The notes: generated by a model not told the origin, from the letters alone. 64,000 bases of DNA from Alteromonadaceae bacterium M269 (GCA_004353515.1 SMNZ01000007.1:62001-126000); one strand, 5' to 3'. Shown: positions 23,927 through 31,433, counted from the stretch's first letter. A program made the numbers and translations.

Positions 23927-24835
23927 TTAACCACCTAGCTTTGTTTTCACTGCATCAATAAAAGCACTCACACTGGCTGGGACGTATTTATCATAAGGGT
24001 GGACGGCGTATATAGGTGTCTGCCCTAGCGAATACTCCGGAAAAAGTTGGACTAGCTCGCCACTTTTTAAATCTTCCGAAATGGCAAAGCTAGGCAGCAT
24101 TGCAACTCCTAGTCCCTCTCGACATAGTGCTAACATAGCATTCGCTGTGTTGACGGTATAAGCCTTATCAAACTTCAAATTAAGAGATGTTCTTTTTACA
24201 TTCTGAAGCTGAAAGCCGCGTTCAGTCACGTGCTCTCTCTCATGAGCAATATAAGGGAATTCTTGTACATCCAAGATTGAATCAATACTTATTGGCTTGT
24301 TTTGGCTATGGATAAACTGTTTGGATACACAAAGCACATCTTCCATTATTCCAACTCGACGTGCTTTCAAATTACTGTCTTTGAGCTCTCCAATTGTAAT
24401 CGCGACATCAATCCCCTCGCCTGCAATATCTAAACGCTTATCATCAGCCACAAGCTCTGGTTGCAAATTGGGGTGCAGCCTAACAAGTTCCGCAATAGTA
24501 GGCGCAATTACAGGAGAAATCATGGCATGAGGTGCGGTGATTTTAATAGAACCAGCAGGATCTGCACCATAAAGTTCCATCTCAGAATCTGCTCGCTTTG
24601 ATAGTGCAACGATGTCCTTACAAAGCTCAAAGTAACGTTCTCCCGCAGGCGTGAGGCTGAACTGTCGAGTTGTTCTAACAGCCAACTTAACACCCACTTG
24701 TTCTTCTAGCCGTTTTAAATTTTGACTGACAGCAGACTTAGCTAATCCAAGCTCTTCAGCTGCTCTGGTAATTGAACCTTGCTCAACAACAGCAACAAAA
24801 GTCGTAGGCAGTATAGAGAATATTGTTCTTTTCAT
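23927..24835 (-). CDS. LysR-family transcriptional regulator
   Basis: A 302-residue regulator of the CrgA/AaeR-like group: helix-turn-helix TFVAVVEQGSITRAAEELGLAKSAVSQNLKRLEEQ, then VRTTRQFSLTPAGERYFE, typical of that subgroup. It is divergent from the ABM monooxygenase/SnoaL operon. A TGTGAA-N7-TTCACA dyad overlaps its own start codon, suggesting autorepression and control of the divergent genes. No strong ribosome binding site is seen, consistent with low expression. It is convergent with azoR, 28 bases between stops. Confidence 0.88.
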   Translation of the reverse strand: MKRTIFSILPTTFVAVVEQGSITRAAEELGLAKSAVSQNLKRLEEQVGVKLAVRTTRQFSLTPAGERYFELCKDIVALSKRADSEMELYGADPAGSIKITAPHAMISPVIAPTIAELVRLHPNLQPELVADDKRLDIAGEGIDVAITIGELKDSNLKARRVGIMEDVLCVSKQFIHSQNKPISIDSILDVQEFPYIAHEREHVTERGFQLQNVKRTSLNLKFDKAYTVNTANAMLALCREGLGVAMLPSFAISEDLKSGELVQLFPEYSLGQTPIYAVHPYDKYVPASVSAFIDAVKTKLGG

Positions 24836-24853
24836 GTGAACAATATATTCACA
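24835..24853. promoter_or_regulatory. Operator overlapping the LysR start codon
   Basis: TGTGAA-N7-TTCACA with perfect arms. The left arm includes the first base of the ATG (minus strand), so bound protein would block the regulator's own translation start region. It fits T-N11-A. Confidence 0.6.
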
Positions 24854-24923
24854 AAAAGCCTATTTTTCAAACAGTAGTTATTTGGCAATATCCTCAAACA
24901 TTAAAAATAACGAGGTATTCATT

Positions 24924-25211
24924 ATGACTATCATCACAAAGTTTGAGCTTAGACCTAAAGATAAGACGGGCAACTCATTAACTGAGTTTTTAACCCAAAT
25001 ATTACCTGCGACCAGAGAGTATGAAGGTTGCCAAGGTGCGCAGTTTGGTCTTTCTGAAAGTGAAAATAAATCCATACTTCTCCTCGAAGAATGGCGCACC
25101 AAAGAAACATTTGAAGACTATATTCAATGGCGAATTAGCACTGGCGACTTCGAAAAGCTTGGCATGTTGTTAGCCGAAGAACCCAGCATTTCTCATTTCA
25201 TCAAAAATTAA
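24924..25211 (+). CDS. Antibiotic biosynthesis monooxygenase (ABM/YgiN-like) family protein
   Basis: About 95 residues with the ferredoxin-like ABM pattern: MTIITKFELRPKDKTGNS, LLPATREYEGCQGAQFGLSES-type middle and LLLEEWRTKETFEDYIQW. Such small dimeric proteins oxidise quinols or other aromatics without metal or cofactor. I placed the start at 24924 (MTIITKF) because GAGGT precedes it; an upstream in-frame ATG lacks a site. It is the first gene of an operon with the SnoaL-like protein, divergent from a LysR regulator. Confidence 0.82.
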   Translation: MTIITKFELRPKDKTGNSLTEFLTQILPATREYEGCQGAQFGLSESENKSILLLEEWRTKETFEDYIQWRISTGDFEKLGMLLAEEPSISHFIKN

Positions 25212-25221
25212 GGGGCATAAG

Positions 25222-25680
25222 ATGAGACTCACTAAATTATTAACATTATCGGCTTTCGTGCTCTTGTTCTCTTCAATGACTGTGCACGCAACATCTCCAG
25301 ATGAGAAAGCATCAACAGACCAAAAACTCATAGTTGCGGTGTCGAAAGCGAGCAAAGCTTGGAAAGACGCCTTTAATTCGGGCAATGCTCAAGCCGCTGC
25401 TTCTTTGTACGAACAAGATGCAACTATGACAGCCGCACCTTTTGGCACTTTCAAAGGACGAGAAGCAATCCAAACATTTTGGTCCAATTTAGTAGAGCAA
25501 GGCTTTGATGATGTGGTCTACAGCAACACTGTCATCAAAGTTATTGATGAACAAACAATCAGTATTTCTGCAGACTGGCGCATGAATAACGCTAAAGGTG
25601 TCATCACCAATGAGTTATGGGTGATACAAAAAGATGGTAGCGCTCTGCTAAGAGAAGATCACTTCGAAGTGATACCTTAA
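25222..25680 (+). CDS. Exported SnoaL/DUF4440-like (NTF2-fold) protein
   Basis: A 152-residue protein with signal peptide (LLTLSAFVLLFSSMTVHA). The mature part shows the NTF2-like pattern: SKAWKDAFNSGNAQAAASLYEQDATMTAAPFG, FKGREAIQTFWSNLV and paired C-terminal strands ending LLREDHFEVIP. AAGGGGC stands before the ATG, 10 bases after the ABM gene. The family includes isomerases and binding proteins; no catalytic residues can be assigned. A periplasmic partner of the ABM enzyme is possible. Confidence 0.8.
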   Translation: MRLTKLLTLSAFVLLFSSMTVHATSPDEKASTDQKLIVAVSKASKAWKDAFNSGNAQAAASLYEQDATMTAAPFGTFKGREAIQTFWSNLVEQGFDDVVYSNTVIKVIDEQTISISADWRMNNAKGVITNELWVIQKDGSALLREDHFEVIP

Positions 25681-25737
25681 AAACTCATCAATGCAGGTGT
25701 CTAAGGAGCTTTGATGACACCTGCATACCTATTAGGC

Positions 25738-26211
25738 TTAAGCAGCATCCTCTAGCGCTACTTCAATCATAGGCAGGAATCTTCCTGGAATACTTCCAGA
25801 CTCTTTATTCCCCGTTACTTTAGCCCCCATAGCTAAGTAGAACGGTTTAGCATAAGGATCGCTTTGTGCCTCCATAGCACTACCACCGCAAGCTTTAGCT
25901 GTAGCTTTTGCATGCTCAAATAGAGAACGACCGACACCGTGCCCAATGGCCAAGGTGTCCACAAAAAGCGCTTCCAGCAGTACAGTCTCTGAATCCAAAT
26001 TCTCCAACTTATAGAATCCCATCACTTCCCCTTCTTTTTCTGCTAGGAAGTAACGAAAATCATCATTCAAGATTTCCTCTTCAGTGTGGGAGAGTTCTTC
26101 TCTACACGAGTCCATAAACGCTTTGTCATATCCCCAGTAAGCCTTAGATCTTATTGCGATTTCTGAAATCTTACCTGCTTCTGATGGTTCAACTTTTCTT
26201 ATTTCTACCAT
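25738..26211 (-). CDS. GNAT-family N-acetyltransferase
   Basis: A 157-residue GNAT protein. The acetyl-CoA site is partly preserved in LEALFVDTLAIGHGVGRSLFEHAKATAK (the usual Q/RxxGxG/A appears as GHGVGR). The YPYAKPFYLAMGAK-like segment (SDPYAKPFYLAMGAKVTG) is the C-terminal family mark. The substrate cannot be told. It is monocistronic, convergent with the SnoaL-like gene. The start has no strong binding site. Confidence 0.85.
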   Translation of the reverse strand: MVEIRKVEPSEAGKISEIAIRSKAYWGYDKAFMDSCREELSHTEEEILNDDFRYFLAEKEGEVMGFYKLENLDSETVLLEALFVDTLAIGHGVGRSLFEHAKATAKACGGSAMEAQSDPYAKPFYLAMGAKVTGNKESGSIPGRFLPMIEVALEDAA

Positions 26212-26533
26212 GAATCCTACCCTTCAAGTGTTTGTCTACATGACTCTTTATTAATGGGAATCGGGCTATCACAAATCAAGGTTATATGAGTGAAAAGTGA
26301 ATAAAAAAGGTACAACTTATTTACAATACATGGCTTACGCAAATGGCGGTATTGTTTAAGCTTAAATTCAATTTTTTACTAAGTTCAAAGAACTACCAGA
26401 TAAAATAATATTATTTATATGTGTGGATTACGTAATTATGAACTAGGCTAAATTGTTGAGAAGAAGTTTCACTAAAGCAATACAAACTCAACTTTAGTGT
26501 TTGATGGAATGTTGAAGGCAAATAATAATAAAG
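26212..26533. other. Leader region of the HD-GYP gene
   Basis: A 322-base gene-free stretch, AT-rich. Its one structure is a perfect inverted repeat CACTAAAG (26470-26477) / CTTTAGTG (26492-26499), 35 bases before the HD-GYP start codon, which could be an operator or an mRNA hairpin. Confidence 0.4.
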
Positions 26534-27733
26534 ATGAGAAAAACGGTTAGCGTCAACAAACTCACCGTTGGCATGTATGTAGTTCGTGTAACAAAGTCAA
26601 GTGGTTCAGCGATAATGAAGTCGCAAGGCTTACTCAAAACTCATGAAAGCATAGAAAGACTGAAAAGCCTAAAAGTAAAAGAAGTCGAGATTGACACATC
26701 TAAAAGTAATAACAGGCCTACAGAAGAAACCGTTGTCGAAACACCAATAGAAGAAACTTACTTATCGAACACTGCACCACCAACAACTTCCATATCCAGA
26801 GAGATAAAAAAAGCTCAAGCAATGTATTCGAAAGCTCGAGAAACACAGCAAAAAGCTTTTGACAGAATCAGATCAGAAGGCAAGGTAGACATAGAGAGTT
26901 ATGAAGAAATAGCTGCTGAGTTTTTAGATTCCATAATCAGAAATCAAGACGCTTTGCTATGCATGACAAAGCTCCAAAACAAAGACTCTTACCTTTTAGA
27001 CCATTCAATTAATGTCGGTATTTTACTCGCCATCTTCGCCAAGCATCTTGGTCTAAGCAGAGACATCGGTCTAAAGCTTACATTGGCAGGGATTCTCCAC
27101 GATATAGGAAAAATAAAAGTACCGGATGAAGTTTTATTAAAAAAAGGACGGTTAACCAAAGAGGAGTTTGAAGAAATAAAGAAACATCCTCAATACGGAG
27201 CAGACATCTTAACTGATGCAGGCATGGACGGTTTAACTATTCAAATAGCTTTACAACATCATGAGCGACTCTCCGGAAGCGGATATCCGTCAGGTTTGAT
27301 AGAACATCAGTTGAATCAGTATGTCCGGATGAGCTGCATAGTTGATGTTTTCGACGCTATTACGGCAGAGCGAGTGTATAAGCCGGGAATGACCACTTTT
27401 CAAGCATTCAATGTCATCAAAAAGAGTGGCGATTCTGAGTTTGACGGTAAATTACTAAACCAATTCGCACGTGCTGTAGGGTTATTCTCAATCGGCACTG
27501 TGGTGTTGATGGAAAGTCAAAAACTAGCGATAGTGACGCAAACTAATTATGAAACCCCGCTCAAACCCTTCGTGACCACCTTCTATCACACAAAATTCGC
27601 CCGACATATTGAATCTACGACTGTGGATTTAACCTCCAAAAAAGCCAGTGATTCGATTGAAAGAGTCGTTAATCCCAAAGACTTCAACATCGATATAAAT
27701 ATACTGATCGAGCGATTCATTATCGATAGTTAA
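26534..27733 (+). CDS. HD-GYP cyclic-di-GMP phosphodiesterase with DUF3391
   Basis: A 399-residue protein. The N-terminal DUF3391 is at about 1-60 (VSVNKLTVGMYVVRVTKSSG). The HD-GYP domain is at about 140-300: HDIGK in AGILHDIGKIKVPDEVL, HPQYGADIL, and HHERLSGSGYP, whose GYP triad marks active c-di-GMP-degrading members. It is cytosolic, with no sensor domain other than DUF3391. Loss or gain of such enzymes shifts cells between surface-attached and motile states. It is monocistronic; downstream lies the tRNA-like array. Confidence 0.92.
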   Translation: MRKTVSVNKLTVGMYVVRVTKSSGSAIMKSQGLLKTHESIERLKSLKVKEVEIDTSKSNNRPTEETVVETPIEETYLSNTAPPTTSISREIKKAQAMYSKARETQQKAFDRIRSEGKVDIESYEEIAAEFLDSIIRNQDALLCMTKLQNKDSYLLDHSINVGILLAIFAKHLGLSRDIGLKLTLAGILHDIGKIKVPDEVLLKKGRLTKEEFEEIKKHPQYGADILTDAGMDGLTIQIALQHHERLSGSGYPSGLIEHQLNQYVRMSCIVDVFDAITAERVYKPGMTTFQAFNVIKKSGDSEFDGKLLNQFARAVGLFSIGTVVLMESQKLAIVTQTNYETPLKPFVTTFYHTKFARHIESTTVDLTSKKASDSIERVVNPKDFNIDINILIERFIIDS

Positions 27734-27758
27734 GCAGTTACTTCGTTCTTACTTTAAA

Positions 27759-27841
27759 TGGTAGCAGGTGTCAGGAATCGAACCTGATAGATTTTCACTA
27801 TAAGTTTGGAGCGCGCCAGCTCAAGCTATAATGGCACCTGC
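27759..27841 (-). tRNA. Degenerate tRNA-like sequence A (Trp-like anticodon loop)
   Basis: 83 bases. The acceptor arms GCAGGTG / CACCTGC match perfectly and the T-arm TCAGG-TTCGATT-CCTGA is intact, ending in TACCA. The middle carries CTCCAAA (anticodon CCA if real), but its stem does not pair, and there are two bases before CCA instead of one. Clearly homologous to sequence B at 29714-29795. I consider it a tRNA-like relic or phage-type tRNA, not a confident functional gene. Confidence 0.5.
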
Positions 27842-27894
27842 ATCGTACTAGTACTCAACTATGGTTTAGTTACTTATTAACTTACTTTTTAAAA

Positions 27895-27984
27895 TGGCGC
27901 AGCTACTCATAGAGAATTCGAACTCTTTTGTTTGAAGAACTGGCTTATTGGGAAAATAGTTTGAAATAGAAAATCTGCGGCTGC
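27895..27984 (-). repeat. Degenerate tRNA-like sequence
   Basis: On the minus strand a GCAGC start pairs with a GCTGC end followed by GCCA. A T-arm-like palindrome AGAG-AATTCGAA-CTCT lies at 27911-27926. A possible anticodon stem TAT/ATA surrounds TTTCCCA. The helices are too poor for a functional tRNA. Same strand and same layout as its neighbour A. Confidence 0.4.
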
Positions 27985-28018
27985 AATATCTAATCAAACA
28001 AACTAAATAGGGGGTGTT

Positions 28019-28459
28019 ATGCCTCGCGATATTACCGTTATCTTAGAAAGGAAATCTGATATTGGCTGGCAGTTAGTTTTGTCAATGATAAGGAACGATT
28101 ATTTCAACAGTGAAAGGCCACAGGAAAACTGGCTTAATAGTTCGATGTATATAAACGAATACTATCCTAAACCTATATACATTGAATATGACCCAATAGT
28201 TTGGGAGCTATTTGGCGTTTGCGGAAGGTTTGCAGAAAGCCTTCGTGGTATCCCTCTAGATTGTTGTAAAGAAATAAAAGAGGAGCACAAGTCATTTGGT
28301 GATGAAGCTTTTGATGAGCATTGGATAAGTTGTTCAGATTTTATATCTAACGTTAATGAGAGTGGCCGAAAGTCAGCCGAAGCCCATAAGCTAGCAGATT
28401 ATATTAAAGAGTTAGGCAACCCAGAAGAGACAAGACTAATAATGTGGTTCAGCCAATAG
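28019..28459 (+). CDS. Orphan acidic protein
   Basis: A 146-residue soluble acidic protein with tryptophans and tyrosines in its first half (DIGWQLVLSMIRNDYF, YEYDPIVWELFGV-like) and a helical C-terminus. No family recognised. GGGGGTG precedes the ATG, giving good translation support. It sits between two groups of tRNA-like sequences with two other orphans on the opposite strand. Size and acidity would suit an immunity or antitoxin protein, but that is speculation. Confidence 0.65.
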   Translation: MPRDITVILERKSDIGWQLVLSMIRNDYFNSERPQENWLNSSMYINEYYPKPIYIEYDPIVWELFGVCGRFAESLRGIPLDCCKEIKEEHKSFGDEAFDEHWISCSDFISNVNESGRKSAEAHKLADYIKELGNPEETRLIMWFSQ

Positions 28460-28483
28460 CCATCAAAAATTAAGTAGTAGATA

Positions 28484-28505
28484 AAAGGTTTAAACTTAAA
28501 CCTTT
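28484..28505. terminator. Bidirectional hairpin between convergent orphan genes
   Basis: AAAGGTTTA-AACT-TAAACCTTT, perfect 9-base arms with A/T flanks, between two convergent stop codons at 28459 and 28507. Confidence 0.65.
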
Positions 28506-28506
28506 A

Positions 28507-28947
28507 TCAAACTCTTTTTGCATCCGAAAAATTTAGCATATTTTCCTTAATTTCTTCTGGGTTGCCATATATCCCCCTGTCAGCCAAATCTAAAGCGTCC
28601 CAGTAAGAGGTTAACTCTTCGAAACCATGGAGGCTTGTCTCGTATGCAGACCAAAAGAACAGCCTTTTAGCAACTTTAGGATACTCTGCATCTCCATTTT
28701 TAAGAGCTTTAAAACATAGACCAAAAAATATTCGCATTGAGGCTTCTTCGTCATAGCCGCTAGACAATAAACTCAGCTGAGCCATTACTTCACTCCCTTT
28801 TGTGCTTCCAGCCAATTCAAGAACTTCGATGTTGGGTTCATCCTCTTTTACAATAATTGAATCAGCCCAATTAATAATCTCTTTTAAGTTGATAACGTTC
28901 AAAGGGAGAGCTTGGACATATGCATGTGCTAGATCATTTATATTCAT
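28507..28947 (-). CDS. Orphan helical acidic protein
   Basis: A 146-residue acidic, largely helical soluble protein (NDLAHAYVQALPLNVINLKE, RIFFGLCFKALKNGDAEYP, SYWDALDLADRGIYG). No signal peptide and no known motif. It lies 21 bases downstream of another orphan on the same strand, so they are probably co-transcribed. The composition resembles immunity proteins of contact-dependent or polymorphic toxin systems; no toxin gene is seen. Function unknown. Confidence 0.65.
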   Translation of the reverse strand: MNINDLAHAYVQALPLNVINLKEIINWADSIIVKEDEPNIEVLELAGSTKGSEVMAQLSLLSSGYDEEASMRIFFGLCFKALKNGDAEYPKVAKRLFFWSAYETSLHGFEELTSYWDALDLADRGIYGNPEEIKENMLNFSDAKRV

Positions 28948-28968
28948 AGTTTGTGTGTTTTAAAATGC

Positions 28969-29496
28969 TTAAAACTGTAATTTTTCCACACCTATTTCAG
29001 AAAGCCGGTCGCTACCAACCCCATGATAAAACCCAGTATTGTCCTTACGGCAATTCTTGCGAATATTTCTGCAGCAAGCTTGGTAAAAATTTAAAACTTT
29101 TTTCTCCTCATCTTTGAATTTTTCATATACACCATCTTTTCGCTTTTCGTTGGGTTTAAGAAAACTAAAAGTACTGAATAGACCCATATATATCCTTCCC
29201 TGATGCAGTCCTTTTTCATCTCGCCATGAGGGGGAGTAAAGCATGCCAGGCCCATGAGTAAAATAGCCATTTTGATACGGAGTAAACCATTCCAAATCGA
29301 GAAAGTTGCTTTTCGGAAAAATATCTTCCTTAAAAATGACTAAATCGTCGAACGAGATTGGGATGCTGGAAGGACACTGGTATATAGGCGCTGGCTTAGT
29401 CTTGGCTACACTAGGTATGATATAGCCGCCCCTACTAAATATGTACTCATGAAACTCAATGCGGTCGGGCTCGTCCATATAGAAGTTAATCTGCAT
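28969..29496 (-). CDS. Orphan protein with aromatic-rich N-terminus
   Basis: A 175-residue protein. It opens with strands (MQINFYMDEPDRIEFHEYIFSRGG), has a middle DLEWFTPYQNGYFTHGPGML and a basic, cysteine-bearing C-terminus (FYQACCRNIRKNCRKD). No family recognised. AAGGG precedes the ATG. It is first of a two-gene unit with the helical orphan. The basic tail could bind nucleic acid. The unit is framed by tRNA-like sequences on the same strand, suggesting joint acquisition. Confidence 0.65.
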   Translation of the reverse strand: MQINFYMDEPDRIEFHEYIFSRGGYIIPSVAKTKPAPIYQCPSSIPISFDDLVIFKEDIFPKSNFLDLEWFTPYQNGYFTHGPGMLYSPSWRDEKGLHQGRIYMGLFSTFSFLKPNEKRKDGVYEKFKDEEKKVLNFYQACCRNIRKNCRKDNTGFYHGVGSDRLSEIGVEKLQF

Positions 29497-29551
29497 TTTT
29501 CCCTTTTTTCTCCAACAAGTATTAGCTAACGGTGATTCATGAGATTACAAC

Positions 29552-29578
29552 AATAGGTTGAGCATTTAAAATGCTTAC
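29552..29578. repeat. Short imperfect hairpin in the orphan-gene flank
   Basis: AGGTTGAGCATTT / AAATGCTTACCT fold back on each other. It lies between the orphan pair and the second tRNA-like group. A further T-arm-like motif on the minus strand (GGTTCGAAATCC, about 29600-29612) follows and may be another tRNA remnant. Confidence 0.35.
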
Positions 29579-29713
29579 CTCAAGCAACCTCATGACACCT
29601 AAAAGGATTTCGAACCAAAAACCCAATAAAATCAGTGAGTTACATAGCATATGTTTTTAAGGCAATTTAACGAAATGAAAAATTATCCAATTAAATCAAT
29701 GGGATAGTAAAAA

Positions 29714-29795
29714 TGGCGCAGGCGTCAGGAGTCGAACCTGAAAGACTTTCGTCACGGTTTTGGAATCCGCTTGTTTCGCCAATAACGGCACCTAC
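29714..29795 (-). tRNA. Degenerate tRNA-like sequence B (Trp-like anticodon loop)
   Basis: 82 bases ending in GCCA. The acceptor arms GTAGGTG / CGCCTGC pair fully with two G-U. The T-arm is TCAGG-TTCGACT-CCTGA. The anticodon loop TTCCAAA (anticodon CCA) is closed by a stem with one mismatch, and a GAC-GAAA-GTC mini-hairpin forms a long variable arm, unlike normal tRNA-Trp. It is the best-formed of the four and homologous to A. Functional status is uncertain. Confidence 0.5.
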
Positions 29796-29799
29796 ATTT

Positions 29800-29892
29800 T
29801 GGTGGGCAACTCAGGAGTTGAACCTGCTGCCTCAATGCCCCCCTTCGTATTTAAGACGCCGGATTTACAGTCCAGTGAAGGGAAAGTTACCC
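29800..29892 (-). tRNA. Degenerate tRNA-like sequence C (Tyr-like, no D-arm)
   Basis: 93 bases. The acceptor GGGTAAC / GTTGCCC plus A and CCA is perfect. The anticodon stem-loop CTGGA-CTGTAAA-TCCGG gives anticodon GTA (Tyr). Only 10 bases separate acceptor and anticodon stems, so no D-arm fits, and the variable region is over 25 bases. It lies 4 bases from B, as in a tRNA array. Confidence 0.5.
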
Positions 29893-29898
29893 AGAAGT

Positions 29899-30120
29899 TT
29901 AGAAAGAGACTTTTTCACCGTTGGCCAGAGTAATGCTCACATTAAACTCACCACCGACAGCTTCGACAAAAGCCTTCAGCTTTTTCAATGAAACATCACC
30001 GATACGTTTATTTTGCATCTTACTGACTGCTGGAGATTGAACTCCTGTTAATAACGCAACAACATCTAACTTGACGTCGCTTACATTCAGTTCCTTAACC
30101 ATTTGGTTTGCGTTATCCAT
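29899..30120 (-). CDS. Small XRE-type helix-turn-helix protein (antitoxin-like)
   Basis: About 73 residues from ATG at 30120, which has GAGGG upstream; the longer open frame to 30183 runs into a hairpin terminator. The helix-turn-helix is visible in LDVVALLTGVQSPAVSKMQNKRIGDVSLKKLKAFVEAVG, with a short strand end FNVSITLANGEKVSF. This matches HigA/XRE antitoxins of type II toxin-antitoxin modules. No toxin gene is next to it, so it is either a solitary regulator or the remnant of a module. Confidence 0.75.
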   Translation of the reverse strand: MDNANQMVKELNVSDVKLDVVALLTGVQSPAVSKMQNKRIGDVSLKKLKAFVEAVGGEFNVSITLANGEKVSF

Positions 30121-30156
30121 ATTGATTGCCCTCATTTGATATTTATTCAGGGCATA

Positions 30157-30187
30157 AAAAATGCCCGGGTATAAGCCGGGCATTTTT
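30157..30187. terminator. Strong bidirectional terminator
   Basis: Perfect 12-base arms AAAAATGCCCGG / CCGGGCATTTTT with a 7-base loop, carrying T-tracts in both directions. It insulates the XRE gene promoter from transcription coming from the cold-shock side. Confidence 0.8.
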
Positions 30188-30408
30188 GCTTTTCGAATTG
30201 ATTCATCGCCAAGCGCCCGGGAGTTGTCACCCGAAGCAATTAGCTCAGGCGATTAATTTAAATGTAAATACCAATAATGTGTTATTCGAAAAGTCTTCAT
30301 ATTTGTTACCGATGTCGTTTTGATATGCGTACTCTAACTTAGCCTCGACATATGTCAAAACCCTTTCACTTTCCAAAATGGAAATTCAACAATTTCCTCA
30401 AAGGCTTG

Positions 30409-30461
30409 GAGATCAGAACGATATCCCTAATTACACAGCTCCTTCACTACCAGGATAGAAA
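30409..30461 (+). repeat. Direct repeat copy 1 (upstream of cold-shock gene)
   Basis: About 53 bases that recur at 31310-31362 with roughly 80% identity. Shared core blocks are CAGAACGATAT, AATTACACA and TCCTTCACTA. Both copies lie upstream of an expressed gene, in the same orientation. Confidence 0.6.
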
Positions 30462-30691
30462 GCAAACAAATAAAAAGGTGTACTTACGCTTTAAACTAAC
30501 GTAGCATTGCCGCGCTTTAGAAGCTTAAAGCTTTATCTGTTACTGCACTGTGCGTCTCTTTTTCTTCTTTTATTAATGTTTAAGTCGAACCTGTATATAC
30601 ATTTGCTTTACTGGTTAATGTTTTACTTGTTTGCTCTATCGCTTTGTCGGTGGTTTACCACCAAATATTTAATTAATAAAAGGTTTCTAAT

Positions 30692-30904
30692 ATGTCTAAT
30701 TCTGTAAATGGCGTAGTTAAGTGGTTTAATGAAGATAAAGGCTTTGGTTTTTTAACGCCAAGCGAAGGTGGAAAGGATGTTTTCGTTCATTTCCGTTCAA
30801 TAGTATCAGACGGCTTTAAGTCTTTAACTGAAGGACAGCATGTCCAATTCACTATCGAACAAGGCCAAAAAGGCCCTCAAGCTGCTAATGTTATTGTAAA
30901 CTAA
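30692..30904 (+). CDS. CspA-family cold-shock protein
   Basis: A 70-residue single OB-fold protein with the RNA-binding motifs RNP1 KGFGFLTP and RNP2 VFVHF, and the standard start [15 protein letters not shown]. It binds single-stranded RNA/DNA and melts secondary structure. There is a leader of about 200 bases without another gene, as is usual for cold-induced csp mRNAs. A rho-independent terminator follows. Confidence 0.95.
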   Translation: MSNSVNGVVKWFNEDKGFGFLTPSEGGKDVFVHFRSIVSDGFKSLTEGQHVQFTIEQGQKGPQAANVIVN

Positions 30905-30920
30905 TAGCTCTGCCTTCTCT

Positions 30921-30945
30921 AAAGGCTAGTTTCAACTAGCCTTTT
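30921..30945 (+). terminator. Terminator of the cold-shock gene
   Basis: AAAGGCTAG / CTAGCCTTT with a TTTCAA loop, 16 bases past the stop codon, ending in TTTT. Confidence 0.75.
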
Positions 30946-31030
30946 AAATGACCGTAAAACTCTCTCCTTGAATTAATCCTCAGTTATTGTCTTACAGTAC
31001 ATCTCCTTAATTACATATAAGTTTTAAAAT

Positions 31031-31198
31031 ATGATTCACACATCGAATGGTGTAAGTGTTGACGCACTGCCGCCTATTTCCACAATCTCAGTCAATAAAT
31101 TCAACGTAGTTTTTAAAGATAGTAAAAAGCTAAAACGCGTTAGTTTTCAAAATGCCATTGAAACGAAAAAGTTCTTAAACTGGTTAGTGACAATCTGA
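31031..31198 (+). CDS. Possible small protein (55 aa)
   Basis: A short frame starting MIHTSNGVSVDALPPISTIS and ending FLNWLVTI. It is basic in the middle (KDSKKLKRVSFQ). There is no clear ribosome binding site and no recognised motif. It lies between the cold-shock gene and the second copy of the direct repeat. Codon choice looks ordinary. I list it as possible only. Confidence 0.3.
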   Translation: MIHTSNGVSVDALPPISTISVNKFNVVFKDSKKLKRVSFQNAIETKKFLNWLVTI

Positions 31199-31309
31199 CT
31201 TGCCGAGTAAGTTCCCAAATTATGGATTGCTACTTTAATTCAGTTAAGCGGCACTGAGACTTTCTTCTCAAATCGACTTTGGGTCGTTCCTACTTTTCCT
31301 CCTAAATGT

Positions 31310-31362
31310 GAGAACAGAACGATATTCCCAATTACACAATTCCTTCACTAATCTGATAAAAA
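31310..31362 (+). repeat. Direct repeat copy 2 (upstream of GDPD lipoprotein gene)
   Basis: Second copy of the 53-base repeat at 30409-30461, ending about 70 bases before the GDPD start codon. The two are 901 bases apart. It could be a shared control sequence or the scar of a local duplication. Confidence 0.6.
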
Positions 31363-31433
31363 ACTGCAACACAACACCTTTATTTTTGGTTTAAAAACTT
31401 ACCAACAAAAACTAACTTTAAAGGAGAAATTCA

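Larger units (their letters stand above)
30121..30691. other. XRE promoter region and cold-shock leader
   Basis: 571 bases. It holds the terminator at 30157-30187, one copy of a 53-base direct repeat (30409-30461) and about 200 bases of probable 5' leader for the cold-shock gene. A hydrophobic TTG-start frame at 30507-30707 overlaps the cold-shock start and is not accepted as a gene. Confidence 0.5.

Noticed and set aside
27759-29892. Integron cassette array with attC sites
   Set aside because: I looked for paired GTTRRRY/RYYYAAC-type core sites around the orphan genes and saw none that were convincing; the tRNA-like arms explain the repeats better.
30211-30250. tRNA D-arm-like TTAGCTCAG after the terminator
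   Set aside because: The motif stands alone; no acceptor, anticodon or T-arm can be paired with it.
30507-30707. Hydrophobic 66-residue frame in the cold-shock leader
   Set aside because: It needs a TTG start without a ribosome binding site, overlaps the cold-shock start codon and reads as a leucine-rich artefact of A/T-rich leader DNA.
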